The notes: generated by a model from the sequence alone, not told the origin. Counted from the first letter of the stretch, positions 18,035-27,842 are shown. The stretch is 64,000 bases of DNA from Solirubrobacterales bacterium (GCA_017304845.1 JAFKLL010000015.1:1-64000); one strand, 5' to 3'. Made by a program: numbers and translations.

Positions 18035-19771
18035 ATGGAATCTCTGGACCTGAGGGGCAAAGTCGTTCTGATCACCGGCGGTGCTCGAGGGATCGGTTTC
18101 GAGACCGCGCGGCTGGCGATCGAGCGGGGCGCGAGCGTCGCCCTGATCGATCTCGACCGGGAGGTCGTGGAGGAGTCCGCGGTCGCGCTGGGCGGCCGGG
18201 CGATCGGGCTCGCGGCCGACGTGACCGACCTCGGGCAGATGCAGGACGCGGTCGCCAGGGCGGTCGAGCAGCTGGGCCGGGTCGACGTCGTGATCGCCAA
18301 CGCCGGCATCACCCCGCCGAAGACCACCTCCCGGGCGATCGACCCCGTGGTCTGGGAGAAGGTCGTCGAGGTCAACACGGTCGGCGTCTACAACACGGTC
18401 CGGGCCGGTATCGAGCAGGTCATCGCGAACCGCGGGCACATCGCCCTGATCGCCTCCGTCTACGCCCATGTCAACGGCGTCCTCAACACCTCCTACGCGG
18501 TCTCGAAGGCCGGCGTCGAGGCGATGGGGCGGGCGCTTCGCAGCGAGCTCGAGCCGCATGGCGCCAGCGCCTCGGTCGCCTACTTCGGGTACGTCGAGAC
18601 CGACCTGATCGGCCAGGTCTTCGACAACGAGCTGGCCGACCGCTTCCGTGAGGAGATCGCCCCCTCGTTCCTGACCAAGAAGATGCCGGTCGGCCAGGCC
18701 GCGGCCGCCCTGATCGAGGGCATCGCCCGCCGCGAACCCCGGATCATCGAGCCGGCCGCCTGGCGGGCGCCGCTCTACCTGCGCGGACAGGTCGGCCCCG
18801 CCAACGACCGGCAACTCGAACGGAACCCAAAGGTCGGCGACTTCATCCGCGAGTTCGAGGCCCGCGACCTCGGTGCGGCGGCCTCGCCGCTCCACCCGCC
18901 GGTCCGTTCCGGGCAGCGCTACAGCCTCGCCGGCAAGGTCGTCCTGGTCACCGGGGCGGCGAAGGGGATCGGCTTCGAGGCGGCCCGGCAGGCCCACGGC
19001 CGCGGGGCTTCCGTCGCCCTGCTCGACCTGGACCGGGAGGAGGCCGAGGCGTCCGCGGCCCGGATCGGCCCCCGCGCCGCCGGGTTCCAGGCCGACGTGA
19101 CCAGCACCGAGCAGCTCGAGGCCGCCTTCGCCGCGACCCGCGAGCGGTTCGGCCGGATCGACGTCGTCGTCGCCAACGCCGGGATCGGGCCGGCGCGGAT
19201 CTCGCCGATCCGCAGCCAGGAACCGGCCGAGTGGCGCCGCGTCTACGAGGTCGATCTGTTCGGGGTCTGGCGCACCGTGCGAGCCGGGATCGAGGACGTG
19301 GTCGCGAACGGGGGTCAGTTCGTCCTGGTCTCATCCTCCTACGCCTTCATGAACGGGCTGATGAACTCCGCCTACGCCACGGCCAAGGCGGGAGTGGAAG
19401 CGCTGGGCCGCGGCCTGCGGGCCGAGCTGGCCCCGGTCGGGGCCAGCGCCACCGTCGCCTACTTCGGATGGATCGACACCGATCTCGTGACCGGGGCCTT
19501 CGAGGACCCGCTGGTCGATCGTCTGCGCCATGACTCGATGCCGGCCTGGATGACCCGCCGGATCCCCGCCAGCCGGGCCGGCGAGGTGATCGTGGGCGCC
19601 CTGGAACGCCGCTCGGCCCGCGCCATCGCCCCCGCCGAGTGGAAGGGGATGTTCTACGGCCGCGGGCTGCTCGGGCCGCTGATCGACAGGCGAATGGACG
19701 AGGACCAGGCCATCGCCCAGGTGGTGCCGGAGGCGGAGGCCCGTCAGACCGACGGGCCTCCGGCCGGCTAG
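18035..19771 (+). CDS. Tandem-fused short-chain dehydrogenase/reductase
   Basis: A 578-aa protein made of two complete SDR domains in one frame. Domain 1 (about 1-285) has TGGARGIG (14-21), NAGI and the SYAVSK Tyr/Lys pair near residue 154. Domain 2 (about 295-560) has TGAAKGIG near 306, NAGI and SAYATAK near 446. The two halves are plainly homologous (compare YFGYVETDLI and YFGWIDTDLV), so this arose by internal duplication. Both catalytic sites look intact. Substrate unknown. It is divergent from ileS by 32 bases. Confidence 0.9.
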   Translation: MESLDLRGKVVLITGGARGIGFETARLAIERGASVALIDLDREVVEESAVALGGRAIGLAADVTDLGQMQDAVARAVEQLGRVDVVIANAGITPPKTTSRAIDPVVWEKVVEVNTVGVYNTVRAGIEQVIANRGHIALIASVYAHVNGVLNTSYAVSKAGVEAMGRALRSELEPHGASASVAYFGYVETDLIGQVFDNELADRFREEIAPSFLTKKMPVGQAAAALIEGIARREPRIIEPAAWRAPLYLRGQVGPANDRQLERNPKVGDFIREFEARDLGAAASPLHPPVRSGQRYSLAGKVVLVTGAAKGIGFEAARQAHGRGASVALLDLDREEAEASAARIGPRAAGFQADVTSTEQLEAAFAATRERFGRIDVVVANAGIGPARISPIRSQEPAEWRRVYEVDLFGVWRTVRAGIEDVVANGGQFVLVSSSYAFMNGLMNSAYATAKAGVEALGRGLRAELAPVGASATVAYFGWIDTDLVTGAFEDPLVDRLRHDSMPAWMTRRIPASRAGEVIVGALERRSARAIAPAEWKGMFYGRGLLGPLIDRRMDEDQAIAQVVPEAEARQTDGPPAG

Positions 19772-19784
19772 CCGCCGAGGCGGC

Positions 19785-21299
19785 CTACAGGTGGTTGGTC
19801 TTGCCGCAGAGAAGGCCGCCGCGGGCCTTCTTCTTGACGCATGACGGCTTGACCTGGAGCGTCGCGCGAGCCACGCGCTTGCCGGACTTCGCGGTGATCA
19901 CCGCCCGGCGCTTGGCCTTCCTGGTGGCCCGGACCTTGACGGTCTTCTTGGTGACGGCTCCCTTGAGCGAGACGACCACGGACCTGGGCACCTTCACCTG
20001 ACGGTTGCTGGACCGCAGGTTGATCTTGAACCGGCCTGGGCCCATGCCCAGCTTGGCTCGCACCGTGAGCTTGAGGCGCATGACCTTGCCGGCCTTGACC
20101 TTCCCCTTCTTCGGGCTGAGCGTGAGCTTCGTGATCACGGTCGCCGGGTCGACGATCACGATCGGCTCGCAGTTCGGCGGGGTCCCCTCGGTGCCCTCCG
20201 GGCACTTCGGGATGTCGACGCAATGATCGGGCGCGATCCCGGTCTGGCCCTCCGGGCAGACCTGCCCGGGGCAGCGAGGCGAGCCGTCCGGCTTCGCGAT
20301 CCCGGCGGTGCAGAGGTAGGCGGCCAGCGTGGTCGGCGAGGGCGTGTTGTACGAGTCGGTGCCTTCCTCGATCAGCTTCGCGTAGAACTCGGGGGTGTCC
20401 TGGGCCGGGTCGTGATCCGAGCCCCAGACGTAGATCTTGTAGCCGTCGTGGTCGGCCCAGGGCCTCAACAGGGGCACCAGGCGAATCCACGGGCCGCCGG
20501 AGCCGAACTGGTAGTAGTCCGGCGGTTCCAGGGCCACCGGAGTCGGCTCGATCGGAAAACCGTTCAGGTAGCCGGCGGTGCCGTTGAGGCTGCCGCCGTA
20601 CGACTTGTGCTCCGGACGGGCGGCGTGCATCGCGTCCAGCATCTCCTGGCCGAAGGAGTTGATGATCACGTTCTCGTCGTGGCCGGGGTGGCTGGCGAGG
20701 ATGCCCGCCATGGTCTCGGCGGTGTCCTCGATGTCGACCCCGGAGACCTGCTTCAACTCGATGTTGATCGGCGTGTCCGGGAAGGCGTCGAGCACCTCGG
20801 CGAAGGTCGGGATCTTGAAGTCGGTGGCCTTGAACCCGGTGGGCGGCTCCTGGCCCCCGGTGGCGACGCCGCGCCAGGGAGTCGTCGCCGAGCCGTCGCG
20901 GGGGCTCCACTTGTAGGCGAAGTCCAGGGTCTTCAATTCCTCGAGAGTGAGGTCGTTGATGTCGTGGCGGCCGCCGAACATGTCGTCGGTCAGGTTCGAG
21001 TTCTTGCGGGCGTCGAGATCGTGGGTGAGGACGATCTGCCCGTCGGCGGTGACGTAGGCGTCCATGTCGATCATGTCCGCGCCGGCCGCCATCGCCGACT
21101 TGTAGGCGAAGAGGGTGTTCGGCGGGAAGTCCCACTCACCGCCCTGATGGGCCATGAGGATGAACCCCTTGTCCTGCCAGTAGTCGGTCGGCGGCGGGAT
21201 CGGCGCACGATCGCTCGGCGAGGCGGCGCTCGCGGCCGAAGCGGCCAGCCCGAGACCGAGCAGCGCGTAGGTCATTGCCAGAACGAGTCTTCTCAACAT
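19785..21299 (-). CDS. Secreted glycerophosphodiester phosphodiesterase-like protein with Ig-like tail
   Basis: A 504-aa exported protein (signal peptide to about residue 26). The GDPD core follows: LMAHQGGEWDFPPNTLFAY, then GADMIDMDAYVTADGQIVLTHD. Compared with the family consensus, HRG is HQG, ENT is PNT, and the E-x-D pair is D-x-D, so activity may be altered or restricted to a subfamily. A Cys-containing linker and a basic beta-rich C-terminal domain (KINLRSSNRQVKVPRSVVV) follow, resembling tails on other secreted proteins here. Convergent with the SDR gene; 13 bases with a GC hairpin lie between the stops. Confidence 0.8.
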   Translation of the reverse strand: MLRRLVLAMTYALLGLGLAASAASAASPSDRAPIPPPTDYWQDKGFILMAHQGGEWDFPPNTLFAYKSAMAAGADMIDMDAYVTADGQIVLTHDLDARKNSNLTDDMFGGRHDINDLTLEELKTLDFAYKWSPRDGSATTPWRGVATGGQEPPTGFKATDFKIPTFAEVLDAFPDTPINIELKQVSGVDIEDTAETMAGILASHPGHDENVIINSFGQEMLDAMHAARPEHKSYGGSLNGTAGYLNGFPIEPTPVALEPPDYYQFGSGGPWIRLVPLLRPWADHDGYKIYVWGSDHDPAQDTPEFYAKLIEEGTDSYNTPSPTTLAAYLCTAGIAKPDGSPRCPGQVCPEGQTGIAPDHCVDIPKCPEGTEGTPPNCEPIVIVDPATVITKLTLSPKKGKVKAGKVMRLKLTVRAKLGMGPGRFKINLRSSNRQVKVPRSVVVSLKGAVTKKTVKVRATRKAKRRAVITAKSGKRVARATLQVKPSCVKKKARGGLLCGKTNHL

Positions 21300-21377
21300 T
21301 CTCTTCCCCTGTCGTGTTTGCTCCCTGAGCCTGGGAGTGTACGCACTGTTCGGGGAGCCCTTGTGAAGGGAGTGCGA

Positions 21378-24299
21378 CTAGGGACGGGTCGCTTCTTCGA
21401 GCAGGTAGACGAAGGAGCCGTAGGGCTCCCCGGTCGCCCGCTCCAGGCCGACCTCGCAGGTGCGGTTCGAGGAGACGTACTTCGAGGTCGGCTCGGCCTT
21501 CACCTCGGCGGCTTCCTGGGCCGTCGCGCTCTCGGTCAGCTCCGGATGCAGCAGCCCGCGGTCGCCGGCGAAGCCGCAGCAGGTCGCGGTGTCCGGGACC
21601 TCGACCCGCTCGGCCACCTGGCCGGCGATCCGCACCAGCGAACGCTCCAGGCCCAGGTGCCGGCCGGAGCAGGTCGGGTGGACCGTCACCGAGTCGACCT
21701 TGCGGGTCACTTCGAGGTCGGGCAGCAGATGGTCCTCGGCCCACTGGACCGAGTCGAGGATGGTCAGCTCGGCGTGCCGGGCCGCGTTCTCCTCGGTCAG
21801 CACGCCCTCGCCGAAGTCGGTCAGGCCGTGGCCGCAGGAGGAGGCGTCGATCACCAGGGGCAGGGTGCCGCCGCCGGTCCAACGCCAGATCCGCTCGACC
21901 GTCTGGTTCGCCTTGAAGGCGTGGGCGTCCTTGAAGCCCTTCGAGCTCCACGGCACCGAACAGCAGGTCCCGGCGATGTCCGGCGGGATCCAGACCGGCT
22001 TGCCGGCGCGGGCGGAGACCGCCACCATCGCCTCCGGCAGCGACATGCCCGGGTCGTCCTTCGAACGGCCGAACATGCGGTTGATGCAGGCCGGCATGTA
22101 GACGGCGGCCGCGTTCTTGGAGGTGGTCCGCGGCAGGGCGGGTGAGGCGGCCGGCGGCATGTCCTCGCCCCACTCCGGGACCAGGTCGGCGCTGATCGCC
22201 TTCCGGGCGGCCCGGGTCAGGCCTCGCATCGCCCCGTCCGAGGTCACCTTCGAGACGGCGCTGCCGAACTTGAGCCCGGCCCGCGACAGCTTCTCGATCC
22301 GGTCCCAGCGACGGGCCGCCCGGAGCGCCATGCGCTCGGCGGCGGGCGTGTGCTGCTGCTGGCGGAAGCCCTTGATGAACTTGCCGGTGTCGATCCCGAC
22401 CGGGCAGGCCAGCAGGCAGGAGCCGTCGGCGGCGCAGGTCTCGATCGCCTCGTACTCGAACTCGTCGAGCAGGGCCCGGCGGACCGGGGTGTCCTCGCCC
22501 TGGCGGGCGATCTCGCGGCGCAGCACGATTCGCTGGCGCGGGGTGGTGGTGAGGTTGCGGCTCGGGCAGACCGGCTCGCAGAAGCCGCACTCGACGCAGG
22601 CGTTCGCCTCCTCCTCGACCTGCGGCGTGGTCTTCAGGTTCTGGAGATGCGCCTTCGCGTCCCGGGTCAGGATCGCCCCCGGGTTCAGCGCGTTCTCCGG
22701 GTCGGCCAGCTCCTTGACCCGCCACATCAGGTCGACCGCCGGGCGTCCCCATTCCTTCTCGACGTACGGGGCCATGTTGATGCCGGTCCCGTGCTCGGCC
22801 TTCAGCGAGCCGTCGTACTTCTCGCAGATCACCTCGACCAGGGCGTCCATGAAGGTCTCGTAGCGCTCCGTGTCCTCCGGCTTCGAGAAGTCCGGGGTGA
22901 GCATGAAGTGCAGGTTGCCGGCCGAGGCGTGGCCGGCGACCCCGGCCAGGAAGCCGTGCTCGGCCAGCATCTGGCGCAGCTCGACCGCGCCCTCGGCGAT
23001 CCGGGCGGGCGGCACGCAGACGTCCTCGATGATCAGGGCGGTGCCGGGCAGGCGCATCTTGCCGATCAGGCCGTGGAGGCCCTCGCGGACCTTCCAGTTG
23101 ATCTCGATCGCCTCCTCGTCCCGGCCGAACTCGGCCGGCAGGATCAGCTTCTCGGCGTCGACGATCTCGAGGGCCTTCGCCTCCTGCGCGTCGAGGCTGG
23201 CCTCGTCCGGGCCGCCGAACTCGACCAGCAGAGCGGCCGACTCGGGATCGAGCTCCTTGAAGTACTCGGGGGCGCCGGGCATGTTCCAGCCGGCGGTGAT
23301 CAGGGCCGGGGCGACCATCAACTCGACCGCGGTGGCGCCGGCCGCGACCAGTTCCGGGACCGGCTCGACCGCGGTCTGGATGTCGGGGAAGTGGAGCCAG
23401 GCCGTGGTCGTCACCCGGGGAAGCTCGACCGTGTCGAAGGTGACCGAGGCGACGAAGGCAAGCGTGCCCTCGGAGCCGATGATCAGCCGACGGAAGATCT
23501 CCAGCGGCGTCTCCCCGTCGAGGAAGGCGCAGAGCCGGTAGCCGGTGGTGTTCTTGATCTCGAACTTCTGCCGGATCCGGGCGGTGAATGCCTCGTCGGC
23601 GAGGATCTCCTCGCGGATCTTCATCAGGCCCTCGGCCAGCTCGGGTTCGGCCGCGGCGAAGGCCTCCTCGGCCCCGTCCGCCTCGGTGTCGATCTTGGTG
23701 CCGGAAGGCAGGACGAAGGTCATGCCGATCACCGTCGAGTAGGAGTCGTAGGTGACGCCGCAGCGCATCCCGCCGGAATTGTTGTTGACCACGCCGCCGA
23801 CCGTGGCGATGTCGGTCGAGGCCGGGTCCGGGCCGAGCTTGCGGCCGTACGGGGCGAGGACCTTGTTGGCGTGGCCGAGGATGGTGCCCGGCTTGACCCG
23901 CGCCTTCATGCCGTCCTCCAGCACCTCGACCCCGGTGAAGTGCTTGCGCACGTCGACCAGGATGCCCTCGGTCTGGCCCTGCCCGTTCAGGCTGGTCCCG
24001 CCCGAGCGGAAGGTGACCGGGATGCCCTCCTCACGGCCGAACCGCAGCACCTTCGCCACATCGTCCGCGTCATGGGCCATGACCACGGCGCGGGGCAGCA
24101 TCCGGTACGGGCTCGCGTCGGAGGCGTAGCGGACCAGGTCGGTCGCCCGGGCGAGGAGCTTCTCCTCGCCGAGCAGGCCGACCAGCTTCGAGCGGAGCGG
24201 CTCCGGCGTGCCGCCCGCGACCCAGTCGGGAGCCCGGTCGCCTGCCGGCTCACTCGACTCCGGGGTGATCTTCAGGACATCCGGTTCGAGCAGTGGCAT
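21378..24299 (-). CDS. FAD-linked oxidase with Fe-S and CCG domains (D-lactate dehydrogenase-like)
   Basis: A 973-aa flavoprotein of the Dld/YdiJ/GlcD-GlcF fusion type, expected to oxidise a 2-hydroxy acid and pass electrons through Fe-S clusters. The FAD-binding part shows VTFRSGGTSLNGQGQ and ATVGGVVNNNSGGMRCG. Two ferredoxin-like clusters follow (CVECGFCEPVC and CAADGSCLLACPVG), then a C-terminal heterodisulfide-reductase-like region with GTCCSVPWSSKG and ATCCGFAGD. A GGAAGGAG site precedes the ATG. It lies 31 bases downstream of a benzoylformate-decarboxylase-like gene, so the natural substrate may be an aromatic or branched hydroxy acid; that is inference. Confidence 0.88.
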   Translation of the reverse strand: MPLLEPDVLKITPESSEPAGDRAPDWVAGGTPEPLRSKLVGLLGEEKLLARATDLVRYASDASPYRMLPRAVVMAHDADDVAKVLRFGREEGIPVTFRSGGTSLNGQGQTEGILVDVRKHFTGVEVLEDGMKARVKPGTILGHANKVLAPYGRKLGPDPASTDIATVGGVVNNNSGGMRCGVTYDSYSTVIGMTFVLPSGTKIDTEADGAEEAFAAAEPELAEGLMKIREEILADEAFTARIRQKFEIKNTTGYRLCAFLDGETPLEIFRRLIIGSEGTLAFVASVTFDTVELPRVTTTAWLHFPDIQTAVEPVPELVAAGATAVELMVAPALITAGWNMPGAPEYFKELDPESAALLVEFGGPDEASLDAQEAKALEIVDAEKLILPAEFGRDEEAIEINWKVREGLHGLIGKMRLPGTALIIEDVCVPPARIAEGAVELRQMLAEHGFLAGVAGHASAGNLHFMLTPDFSKPEDTERYETFMDALVEVICEKYDGSLKAEHGTGINMAPYVEKEWGRPAVDLMWRVKELADPENALNPGAILTRDAKAHLQNLKTTPQVEEEANACVECGFCEPVCPSRNLTTTPRQRIVLRREIARQGEDTPVRRALLDEFEYEAIETCAADGSCLLACPVGIDTGKFIKGFRQQQHTPAAERMALRAARRWDRIEKLSRAGLKFGSAVSKVTSDGAMRGLTRAARKAISADLVPEWGEDMPPAASPALPRTTSKNAAAVYMPACINRMFGRSKDDPGMSLPEAMVAVSARAGKPVWIPPDIAGTCCSVPWSSKGFKDAHAFKANQTVERIWRWTGGGTLPLVIDASSCGHGLTDFGEGVLTEENAARHAELTILDSVQWAEDHLLPDLEVTRKVDSVTVHPTCSGRHLGLERSLVRIAGQVAERVEVPDTATCCGFAGDRGLLHPELTESATAQEAAEVKAEPTSKYVSSNRTCEVGLERATGEPYGSFVYLLEEATRP

Positions 24300-24330
24300 C
24301 GGGGCTCCTTCCTCGGGGGTTTCCGTCTAC

Positions 24331-25926
24331 CTAGAAGAGTGCCATGCCGGACTGGACCGGGACCTCGACCAGGCGCGGCTTCGCGGCGGCGATCGCCTCG
24401 CGCAGGGCGGCCTCGACGTCGGCGGGCTCCTTGACGACGGTGCTCTCGATGCCGTATCCGGCGGCGATCTTCGAGGTCTCCAGGGCGGGCAGATCGAGAC
24501 CCGGGGAGCCGCTGACCTGCTCGACCTCGGCGAACCACTTGAGGATCCCGTACTCCTCGTTGCGGAGGACCAGGAAGGTCACCGGGATGTCGTAGGCGGC
24601 GGCGGTCCAGAAGGCGGTGACCGCGTACTGGACGGAGCCCTCGCCGAGCACGCAGACGACCGGGCGGTCCTCGGCGTACTGGATGCCGACCGCGGCCGAG
24701 AGGCCGAAGCCGAGCCCGCCGCCGGCGCCGAAGAAGTAGCTGTTCGGCTTCGAGATCCGCAGCTGGTTGCGCAGCGCCATGGTGCTGGTCGGGGCCTCGA
24801 GCACGATCACGGCCTCGTCCGGGATCACCTGCTTGAGGGTGTTCATCACGACCGAGGCGTTGAGCGGGTCGGTCTCCTCCATCCGGACCGGGCCGGGCCA
24901 GGGCTCGACCGCCGGGCGGTCGGTTCCGTCCAGCGCGGCGTTCAGAGCGGCCATCGCGAGCTTGACGTCGGAGACGATGGCGCTGCCCATCGGGGCGCGC
25001 GCCGCCTCGTCCGGATCCGAGGTGATCTGGACCAGCGAGCTGTTCTCGCCCAGCAGCGGGCCGGGCAGGTACGGGTAGTACGGGAAGACGGAGGAGCCGA
25101 CGACCAGGATCAGGTCGTGGTCCTTCAGGGTCTCGCCGACCGGCTGGATCGCCGGGGGCAGGACGCCGCGCCAGTGCGGGTGGCCCTCGGGGAAGCCGAG
25201 ACGGCCGCCGCCGGTCGCGGGGGAGGCCCAGACCGGGAGGTTCTGATCCTCGGCCAGGGCGATCGCCTCGTCCCAGGCGTCGGCGGAGTCGATGTCGGGG
25301 CCGGCGACCAGGACCGGGTTCTTGGCGGCCTCGAGCTTCGCGGCGAGATCGCCGATCGCGGCCGGGTCGGCGCCGGTGCGGCCGGCGACCGCGCGCTCGA
25401 TCACGTGCTTGGCCTCGGTCGCGTCCATCTCGACGTCCCAGTCGTCCATCGGGATCGAGACCATGACCGGGCCCATCGGCGGGATCGAGGCGAGGTGGAT
25501 CGCGTGGGCCAGGGCCAGCGGCACGTCCTCGGCCCGGGCCGGCTCGTAGGAGTACTTGACGAACGGGTCGGGCACCCGGATCGAGTCGCGGTTGGTCAGG
25601 TTGGCCTGCATCGTGACCTGGGCCCGGACCTGCTGGCCCACCGTGACCACCACCGGCGAGTGGTTGGCCTGCGCGTTGAACAGCGCGCCGACCGCATTGC
25701 CGAGGCCGGGAGCGGTGTGGAGGTTGACCAGGGTGGGCTTGCGGGTGACCTGGGCATGCCCGTCAGCCATGCCCACCACAGCCGCCTCCTGGAGACCGAG
25801 CACGTAGTCGAAATCATCGGGGTAGTCGGCGAGCATCGGCAGCTCGGTCGACCCCGGGTTGCCGAAGATCGTGGTCATCCCCAGCTTGCGGAACAGGTCG
25901 AAGGTGACTTCGCGCACGGTAGGCAT
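24331..25926 (-). CDS. ThDP-dependent 2-oxoacid decarboxylase, benzoylformate decarboxylase-like
   Basis: A 531-aa thiamine-diphosphate enzyme. The N-terminus IFGNPGSTELPMLADYPDDF and LGLQEAAVVGMADGHAQ are characteristic of benzoylformate decarboxylase, with the ThDP-activating Glu in LQEAAV. The cofactor/Mg motif reads LGEGS rather than the usual GDGS, followed about 25 residues later by RNEEYG. GEGS keeps an acidic ligand but is unusual. Cotranscribed with the FAD-linked oxidase downstream; together they could convert a 2-hydroxy acid to an aldehyde by oxidation then decarboxylation. Confidence 0.8.
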   Translation of the reverse strand: MPTVREVTFDLFRKLGMTTIFGNPGSTELPMLADYPDDFDYVLGLQEAAVVGMADGHAQVTRKPTLVNLHTAPGLGNAVGALFNAQANHSPVVVTVGQQVRAQVTMQANLTNRDSIRVPDPFVKYSYEPARAEDVPLALAHAIHLASIPPMGPVMVSIPMDDWDVEMDATEAKHVIERAVAGRTGADPAAIGDLAAKLEAAKNPVLVAGPDIDSADAWDEAIALAEDQNLPVWASPATGGGRLGFPEGHPHWRGVLPPAIQPVGETLKDHDLILVVGSSVFPYYPYLPGPLLGENSSLVQITSDPDEAARAPMGSAIVSDVKLAMAALNAALDGTDRPAVEPWPGPVRMEETDPLNASVVMNTLKQVIPDEAVIVLEAPTSTMALRNQLRISKPNSYFFGAGGGLGFGLSAAVGIQYAEDRPVVCVLGEGSVQYAVTAFWTAAAYDIPVTFLVLRNEEYGILKWFAEVEQVSGSPGLDLPALETSKIAAGYGIESTVVKEPADVEAALREAIAAAKPRLVEVPVQSGMALF

Positions 25927-25986
25927 GGCGGGAGCCTATACGTGAACGGGTGAGTACGGGATTGCCCGGCCTGTCAGGATTCAGGC

Positions 25987-26484
25987 GTGCGCAGATCAGT
26001 TGCTTTGGCCCTAGTCGTTCCCGCCCTCCTCCTGCCCCTCGCGGGGTGCAGCGACGGGCGCAAGATCCCGACCCCGCCGGTCTGCCTGACCGCGCCCGGT
26101 GACTGGCTCACCGCGCTGGACGCGGCGCCGGACCAGGTCGCGATCGACGACAACACGCTGATCAGCTCCTGCCTCCCGAAGGATCAGGTGCCCGCCCAGC
26201 AGGAGGAGGTCGGCCGCACCGCGGTCGAGGTCGCGACCCAGCTCGCCGCCTTCTACAAGACGAGCGGCGGCGGACAGAAGCCCCTGCCGAGCGTCGAGAA
26301 GGCCGCGCTCATGGCCGGCTACCTGGTCGGTGCCCTCGAGAAGGGCGCGGCCGAGACCCAGGGCATCCACTCCACCCTCGTCAACCGGGTCGAGGCGGCC
26401 GCCACCAACGGCCTCGACCGGGCCGGCAGGCAGGTCCAGGCGGCCTACGACAAGGGCCGTGAGGCCGGTCTCGAATCCGGCTGA
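25987..26484 (+). CDS. Putative lipoprotein, 165 aa
   Basis: Exported lipoprotein: GTG start, basic n-region (RRS), hydrophobic core and a lipobox LLPLAGC with the lipidated Cys at residue 21. The mature part is soluble, with two further Cys (CLTAP and SSCLP) and a helical Ala-rich C-terminal half. I do not recognise the family. It is 44 bases upstream of fumC on the same strand. Confidence 0.75.
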   Translation: MRRSVALALVVPALLLPLAGCSDGRKIPTPPVCLTAPGDWLTALDAAPDQVAIDDNTLISSCLPKDQVPAQQEEVGRTAVEVATQLAAFYKTSGGGQKPLPSVEKAALMAGYLVGALEKGAAETQGIHSTLVNRVEAAATNGLDRAGRQVQAAYDKGREAGLESG

Positions 26485-26528
26485 AAGACTGTGGGCACCA
26501 GCAGACCCGAGTCCGAAAGGCATCCGAA

Positions 26529-27842
26529 GTGAGCGAGCAACTCTGGGGTGGGGAGACCACCAAGGCGATTGACAACTTCCCCGTCTCCGGCGAGACGATC
26601 CCGCCCTCGCTGGTCAAGTGGCTGGGGCTGATCAAGGCCAACGCGGCCCGGGCCAACGCCGAGCTCGGCCTGCTCGACGCCGACATCGCCGAACGGATCG
26701 CCGCGGCCGGCGAGGCCGTCGCCTCCGGCAAGTACGACGACCAGTTCCCGATCGACATCTTCCAGACCGGGTCCGGCACCTCGTCGAACATGAACTCGAA
26801 CGAGGTGATCGCGAACCTGGCCGGCGAGGACGTCCACCGCAACGACCACGTCAACATGGGGCAGTCCTCGAACGACGTCTTCCCCTCCGCGGTCCACCTG
26901 GCCGCGCTCGACCAGGTCACCAACGACCTCCTGCCCGCGATGGGGAACCTCGCGAACGCGCTCGACGCCAAGGCCGAGGAGTTCAAGGACGTGGTCAAGT
27001 CCGGCCGCACCCACCTCATGGACGCCGTGCCGGTCACCCTCGGCCAGGAGTTCGGCGGCTACGCCTCCCAGGTCCGTCACGGCATCGACCGCGTCACCGC
27101 CACCCTGGAGCGGGTCGGTCAGATCCCGCTCGGCGGCACCGCCACCGGAACCGGCCTCAACACCCATCCGGAGTTCTCGGAGAGGGTGCGGGTCAAGTTG
27201 GAAGCGGCGAGCGGCCTCACGATCTCGGCCCCGCACGATCGCTTCGAGGCCCAGGCCAACCGGGACGCCCTGGTCGAGCTCTCCGGCGCCCTCAAGGTCT
27301 ACGCGGTCTCGCTCAACAAGATCGCCAACGACCTCGCGCTGATGGGCTCCGGCCCCCGGGCCGGCCTGGCCGAGCTCTACCTGCCGGAGCTCCAGAAGGG
27401 CTCCTCGATCATGCCCGGCAAGGTCAACCCGGTCATCCCCGAGGTCGTGATCCAGGTCGCCGCCCAGGTGGTCGGCAACGACATGGCGATCACCATGGGT
27501 GGCTCCCAGGGTCAGTTCGAGCTGAACGTCCGGGTGCCGCTGATCGCCCGCAACCTGCTCGGCTCGATCAAGATCCTGGCCAGCGCCAGCCGTCTGCTCG
27601 ACGAGAAGTGCGTCGCCGGCATCGAGGCGAACGGGCCCCAGAACGAGAAGCACGCCGAGGCCACCCTGGCCACGGCGACCGCGCTCAACCCGTTCATCGG
27701 CTACGACAAGGCCAGCGAGATCGTCAAGGAAGCCGCCGCCTCAGGCCGGATGCTCCGCGAAGTGGCGATCGAGCTGGGAGTAGAGGAAGCCATCCTCGAC
27801 GAAGCGCTCGACCACCACAAAATGGCCAACCCCCACCTCTGA
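26529..27842 (+). CDS. fumC: Fumarate hydratase class II
   Basis: Interconverts fumarate and malate in the TCA cycle. The 437-aa protein carries the fumarase/aspartase signature GSSIMPGKVNP, plus QTGSGTSSNMNSNEV and SGRTHLMDAVPVTLGQE substrate-site segments. Iron-free class II type. GTG start at 26529 preceded by GAAAGG. Slightly short compared with ~460-residue homologues because of a compact N-terminus. A strong hairpin follows the stop. Confidence 0.93.
   Translation: MSEQLWGGETTKAIDNFPVSGETIPPSLVKWLGLIKANAARANAELGLLDADIAERIAAAGEAVASGKYDDQFPIDIFQTGSGTSSNMNSNEVIANLAGEDVHRNDHVNMGQSSNDVFPSAVHLAALDQVTNDLLPAMGNLANALDAKAEEFKDVVKSGRTHLMDAVPVTLGQEFGGYASQVRHGIDRVTATLERVGQIPLGGTATGTGLNTHPEFSERVRVKLEAASGLTISAPHDRFEAQANRDALVELSGALKVYAVSLNKIANDLALMGSGPRAGLAELYLPELQKGSSIMPGKVNPVIPEVVIQVAAQVVGNDMAITMGGSQGQFELNVRVPLIARNLLGSIKILASASRLLDEKCVAGIEANGPQNEKHAEATLATATALNPFIGYDKASEIVKEAAASGRMLREVAIELGVEEAILDEALDHHKMANPHL

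Noticed and set aside
19771-19784. GCCGCC-GA-GGCGGC palindrome between convergent stops
   Set aside because: Two-base loop and no T tract; too weak to call as a terminator.
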